Below, piece after piece: positions 41,515 to 43,772 of a stretch of DNA of 43,772 bases. The notes beneath the pieces were generated by a model. That model saw only the letters and a program-made list of their open reading frames with translations. It had not been told where the DNA came from and ran no database searches. The DNA comes from Massilia rhizosphaerae (GTDB taxonomy: Bacteria; Pseudomonadota; Gammaproteobacteria; Burkholderiales; Burkholderiaceae_D). A program made the position numbers and the translations under genes. Position 1 is the first letter of the stretch. Each line of letters starts with the position of its first letter. Location of the stretch: positions 1-43,772 of the forward strand of contig NZ_JADKYX010000031.1 in assembly GCF_016093545.1 (NCBI RefSeq), written 5' to 3'.

Positions 41515-43772
41515 GAACTTCTCCTTAAGCAACCTGAAGCAATTAACTGCTCTACTGATTTTTCCGTCTTGTATTGGGTGCCCTTTCCAACCTCATCAAA
41601 CCATGGTGTTGCTGGGCCAGATTCCACAGCAATCGGTTTGGTGACTTCATATTGATGATAGGGGACTAGTTTGTCGGTCCCTGGTGGTAGCGCACGTCCT
41701 TCATACGAAGCACCAATTGGCGCCAGAAAACGACCGCGTTCTCCGCCATAACGATCAAGCTTAGTACCAACAACCAATGTCTCTTTCGTTGACGCTCCAT
41801 GAAACCCATCATTAGGCGGATACCACCAATTGCCATCGGGTTTTTTCCAACCCGCTGCTTTCGCAACCTCTCTCTCTGCAGCACATGGATCATTCTTTTC
41901 TGCAGCACGACGAGACATTCTTCGCTGTGCCGAATTGCCAGATAGCCCGAGCGGATCTAGCCAACCAACCGGGTTCGGAGTGTATGCATAAGTATTAATG
42001 CCGCCAAGTAGACCTATCGGATCCTGCGTGAGGTAGCGCGCCATGTCGGGATCGTAGTAACGATGCCTGTTATAGTGCAGCCCCGTCTCTTCATCAAAGT
42101 ATTGTCCCTGAAATCGTATCGGATTCCGTATCCCGGCCTTGCGCGCCGCCTCGCCGATCGCCTCCTTCGCCTGCCCCCACGCCTTGTACTGCGCCGACCA
42201 CGCGACCTTGCCTTCATGGTCGGTCAACTCCTGCGGCGTGCCTAGATGATCGCATTGATAGAAGGCGATCTCATCCTTACCGAACGGCTCGGCTTCCTGC
42301 TCGTACTCACCGCTCCACAGCGGATCGAGCGCAATATCGTACTTGCCGTCGTTGCCCGCCATCAGCGCTTTCACATCGGTGGTGGGCGCCAGCCGAAGCG
42401 CCTGGCTTCGGGTGGCCTGCACCAGCGGCACGAAACTGTCGCGCTCGTATACATAGTGCACCGTCCGTTCGCTGGCCGCATGGCCCTTGCGCACGCTGCT
42501 TTCCAACGCCAGCGTGTCGCCGTCCCAACCGTACATGGTTCGGGCCGTCTCCCGGAAGACGGTGCCCTCCACCGCCTGGCTGTGCTTGGCAATGCGCCGC
42601 CCCAGCGGATCGTAGGCAAAGGTGGTGACGCCATGATCGGTCATGGCGCGGGTCATCCGGTTGAACGCATCCCATGCATACTCGGCCCGAAGACCGTTCT
42701 GTGTACGTTCCACGAGGTTGCCGCGTTCGTCGTAGCGGTAGCGGACACCGGCATATTCTTTGAGCAGATTGTCCAGCAGTTTCGGCAGCGGGGCGCGACG
42801 GGTGATCGGCTCCTGCTGCGCGGTATCGGCTGCCTGGATGTTGCCGGCCGGGTCGAAGGCGAAGGTTTCATGACCCAATGCGCTGTTTGCCGCCAGCAGC
42901 CGTCCGACCGGGTCGTAGCGGTATTCGACAAGGCCGCGCCGGCTGTCTTCGAGGCTGGTCAACTGGCCGGATGCGTCGTAGCGGTAGCGCCGCAGGATCT
43001 CGGCTTGCATGCCGGCCTGTACGCCGGGACGGTACGGGTCGGGGTAGGGAGGCCGGTCTTTCCGGCTGGCCTGCGCGATGGCGCCGAGCTGCTGTTCGAT
43101 CAGGCGCCCAAGCGGGTCGTACTTCATCGTTTGCAGCAGGCCGTTGGCCTGGGTGCGGCCGATTTCCTGGTACAGCGCGTCGCGCTCGAAGGAGACGAGG
43201 TCCTGCCCGTCGAGCAGCAGGCCGTGCACGTGGCCGGCGCCGTAGGTCAGCCAGTCGATGCGGTGGCCGTCGGGGCGGGTGGTGCCGGTGCGCTGGTTGA
43301 GTTCGTCGTAGCGGTGGTGCCAGACCGCGGTGCGTTTGTCGGGGTGGAACGGGCCCTGGTAGTGCTGGTGCTCGCGGACCAGGTTGCCGGCAGCGTCGTA
43401 GACCCATTGCAGCCGGGCGTGGTCGTTCTTCGCTTCGGCCAACTGGCCGTTGGCGTTGTAGGCGAAGGTTTCGGTTTGCTCCGGCTGGCCGGGCGGCGCG
43501 GCCCGGCGTTGGACGAGCCGGCCCATGGGGTCGAAGTCGAGCCGGGTGATCACGCCGGCTTCGACGGTTTCCGCCAGCACGCCGCTGGCTTCGTCGTAGC
43601 GGTATTCGGTGACCTTGCCGTCGAAGCCCTGTTCCTGCAGCAGGGGGCCGACCGGGTCGTACTGGAAACGGTAGACGCTGCCGTTTTCGTTTTCCAGCGC
43701 GGACAGGCGGCCGAGCGCGTCCCACTGATAGCGCAGACTGTGTCCAACGGCGTCGATACGCTTCGCGATCAG
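41511..43772 (-). CDS. Rhs-family polymorphic toxin with C-terminal TNT (NAD+ glycohydrolase) domain, 5' end beyond the window
   Basis: The frame is open to the window edge, so the N-terminus is missing; about 753 residues are visible. YD repeats fill most of it (YRYDPVGRL, YRYDERGNLVERTQ, FAYDPLGRRIAKH), then the Rhs core end: LHYNRHRYYDPDMARYLTQD, PIGLLGGINTYAY and NPVGWLDPLGL, the site where tips are swapped. The tip is a TNT domain: NWWYPPNDGFHG, LDRYGGERGRFLAP, ALPPGTDKLVPYHQYEV and a GKGTQY. His in YHQYEV and Gln in GTQY correspond to the essential His/Gln of M. tuberculosis TNT (from memory). It would hydrolyse NAD+ in rival cells, probably delivered by a type VI system. GC falls at the core/tip boundary. 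Confidence 0.88.
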   Translation of the reverse strand: MIAKRIDAVGHSLRYQWDALGRLSALENENGSVYRFQYDPVGPLLQEQGFDGKVTEYRYDEASGVLAETVEAGVITRLDFDPMGRLVQRRAAPPGQPEQTETFAYNANGQLAEAKNDHARLQWVYDAAGNLVREHQHYQGPFHPDKRTAVWHHRYDELNQRTGTTRPDGHRIDWLTYGAGHVHGLLLDGQDLVSFERDALYQEIGRTQANGLLQTMKYDPLGRLIEQQLGAIAQASRKDRPPYPDPYRPGVQAGMQAEILRRYRYDASGQLTSLEDSRRGLVEYRYDPVGRLLAANSALGHETFAFDPAGNIQAADTAQQEPITRRAPLPKLLDNLLKEYAGVRYRYDERGNLVERTQNGLRAEYAWDAFNRMTRAMTDHGVTTFAYDPLGRRIAKHSQAVEGTVFRETARTMYGWDGDTLALESSVRKGHAASERTVHYVYERDSFVPLVQATRSQALRLAPTTDVKALMAGNDGKYDIALDPLWSGEYEQEAEPFGKDEIAFYQCDHLGTPQELTDHEGKVAWSAQYKAWGQAKEAIGEAARKAGIRNPIRFQGQYFDEETGLHYNRHRYYDPDMARYLTQDPIGLLGGINTYAYTPNPVGWLDPLGLSGNSAQRRMSRRAAEKNDPCAAEREVAKAAGWKKPDGNWWYPPNDGFHGASTKETLVVGTKLDRYGGERGRFLAPIGASYEGRALPPGTDKLVPYHQYEVTKPIAVESGPATPWFDEVGKGTQYKTEKSVEQLIASGCLRRSS

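Noticed and set aside
41900..43772. Regularly recurring short motifs that could suggest a CRISPR or tandem repeat array
   Set aside because: They are degenerate YD-repeat codons of an Rhs protein; there are no identical repeats with unique spacers.

Overview
The window is very GC-rich, densely coded Gram-negative DNA. Gene content suggests a soil or plant-associated betaproteobacterium of the Oxalobacteraceae (Massilia/Telluria/Duganella type). The pointers are PEP-CTERM surface proteins, an OmpC-type betaproteobacterial porin, large PAS-GGDEF-EAL proteins and several sugar-uptake loci. The taxonomic call is inference; no rRNA or tRNA gene was seen.

Layout. (1) 1-6.2 kb: an Lrp-type regulator divergent from an EamA exporter, then a hemerythrin-like protein, a flavodoxin-fold oxidoreductase, two UspA genes behind a good ANR/FNR box, a MaoC-like hydratase and an orphan branched-chain amino-acid-type binding protein. 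(2) 6.2-10.3 kb: a TetR regulator, a 919-aa PAS4-GGDEF-EAL protein and a disordered hydrophilic protein. (3) 10.4-17.9 kb: a GntR-like LacI-family repressor, a complete IS1595-type insertion sequence plus the stump of a second copy, then a GH94 phosphorylase best matched to cellobionic acid phosphorylase, a GPH-family sugar:cation symporter and a Gfo/Idh/MocA oxidoreductase. Two near-identical operators with a TAGCGCTA core link the repressor region to the GH94 operon. (4) 18-21.4 kb: a PAS-GGDEF-EAL protein with a ruined GGDEF site, an unknown 191-aa protein and WrbA. (5) 21.4-26.2 kb: a KimA-like potassium transporter divergent from a KdpD-like kinase, which lacks the KdpD ATP-binding domain, and a KdpE-like regulator. 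(6) 26.3-27.9 kb: two tandem choice-of-anchor/PEP-CTERM paralogues. (7) 27.9-33.1 kb: a JmjC/cupin-type oxygenase and a porin / periplasmic binding protein / MFS transporter operon divergent from its LysR regulator. (8) 33.2-40 kb: a GtsABCD-like glucose-type ABC transporter, a LacI regulator and a GH1 beta-glucosidase, bracketed by two similar LacI-type operators. (9) 40.1-43.8 kb: a visibly AT-richer tail holding the C-terminal TNT (NAD+ glycohydrolase) toxin of an Rhs protein that runs off the window edge, followed by a candidate immunity gene and three more small genes.

How it fits together. Regions 3 and 8 look like two arms of beta-glucoside use. GH94 would phosphorolyse cellobionate, the product of oxidative cellulose cleavage, to glucose-1-phosphate and gluconate, which fits a GntR-type regulator. 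GH1 would hydrolyse beta-glucosides, with glucose-type uptake by the ABC transporter. Region 5 looks like a potassium regulon that uses KimA rather than KdpFABC. The most noteworthy items are the cellobionate/GntR locus remodelled by an IS, the KdpD-short/KimA pairing, the SBP-MFS-porin operon, and the Rhs-TNT toxin with its array of small genes.
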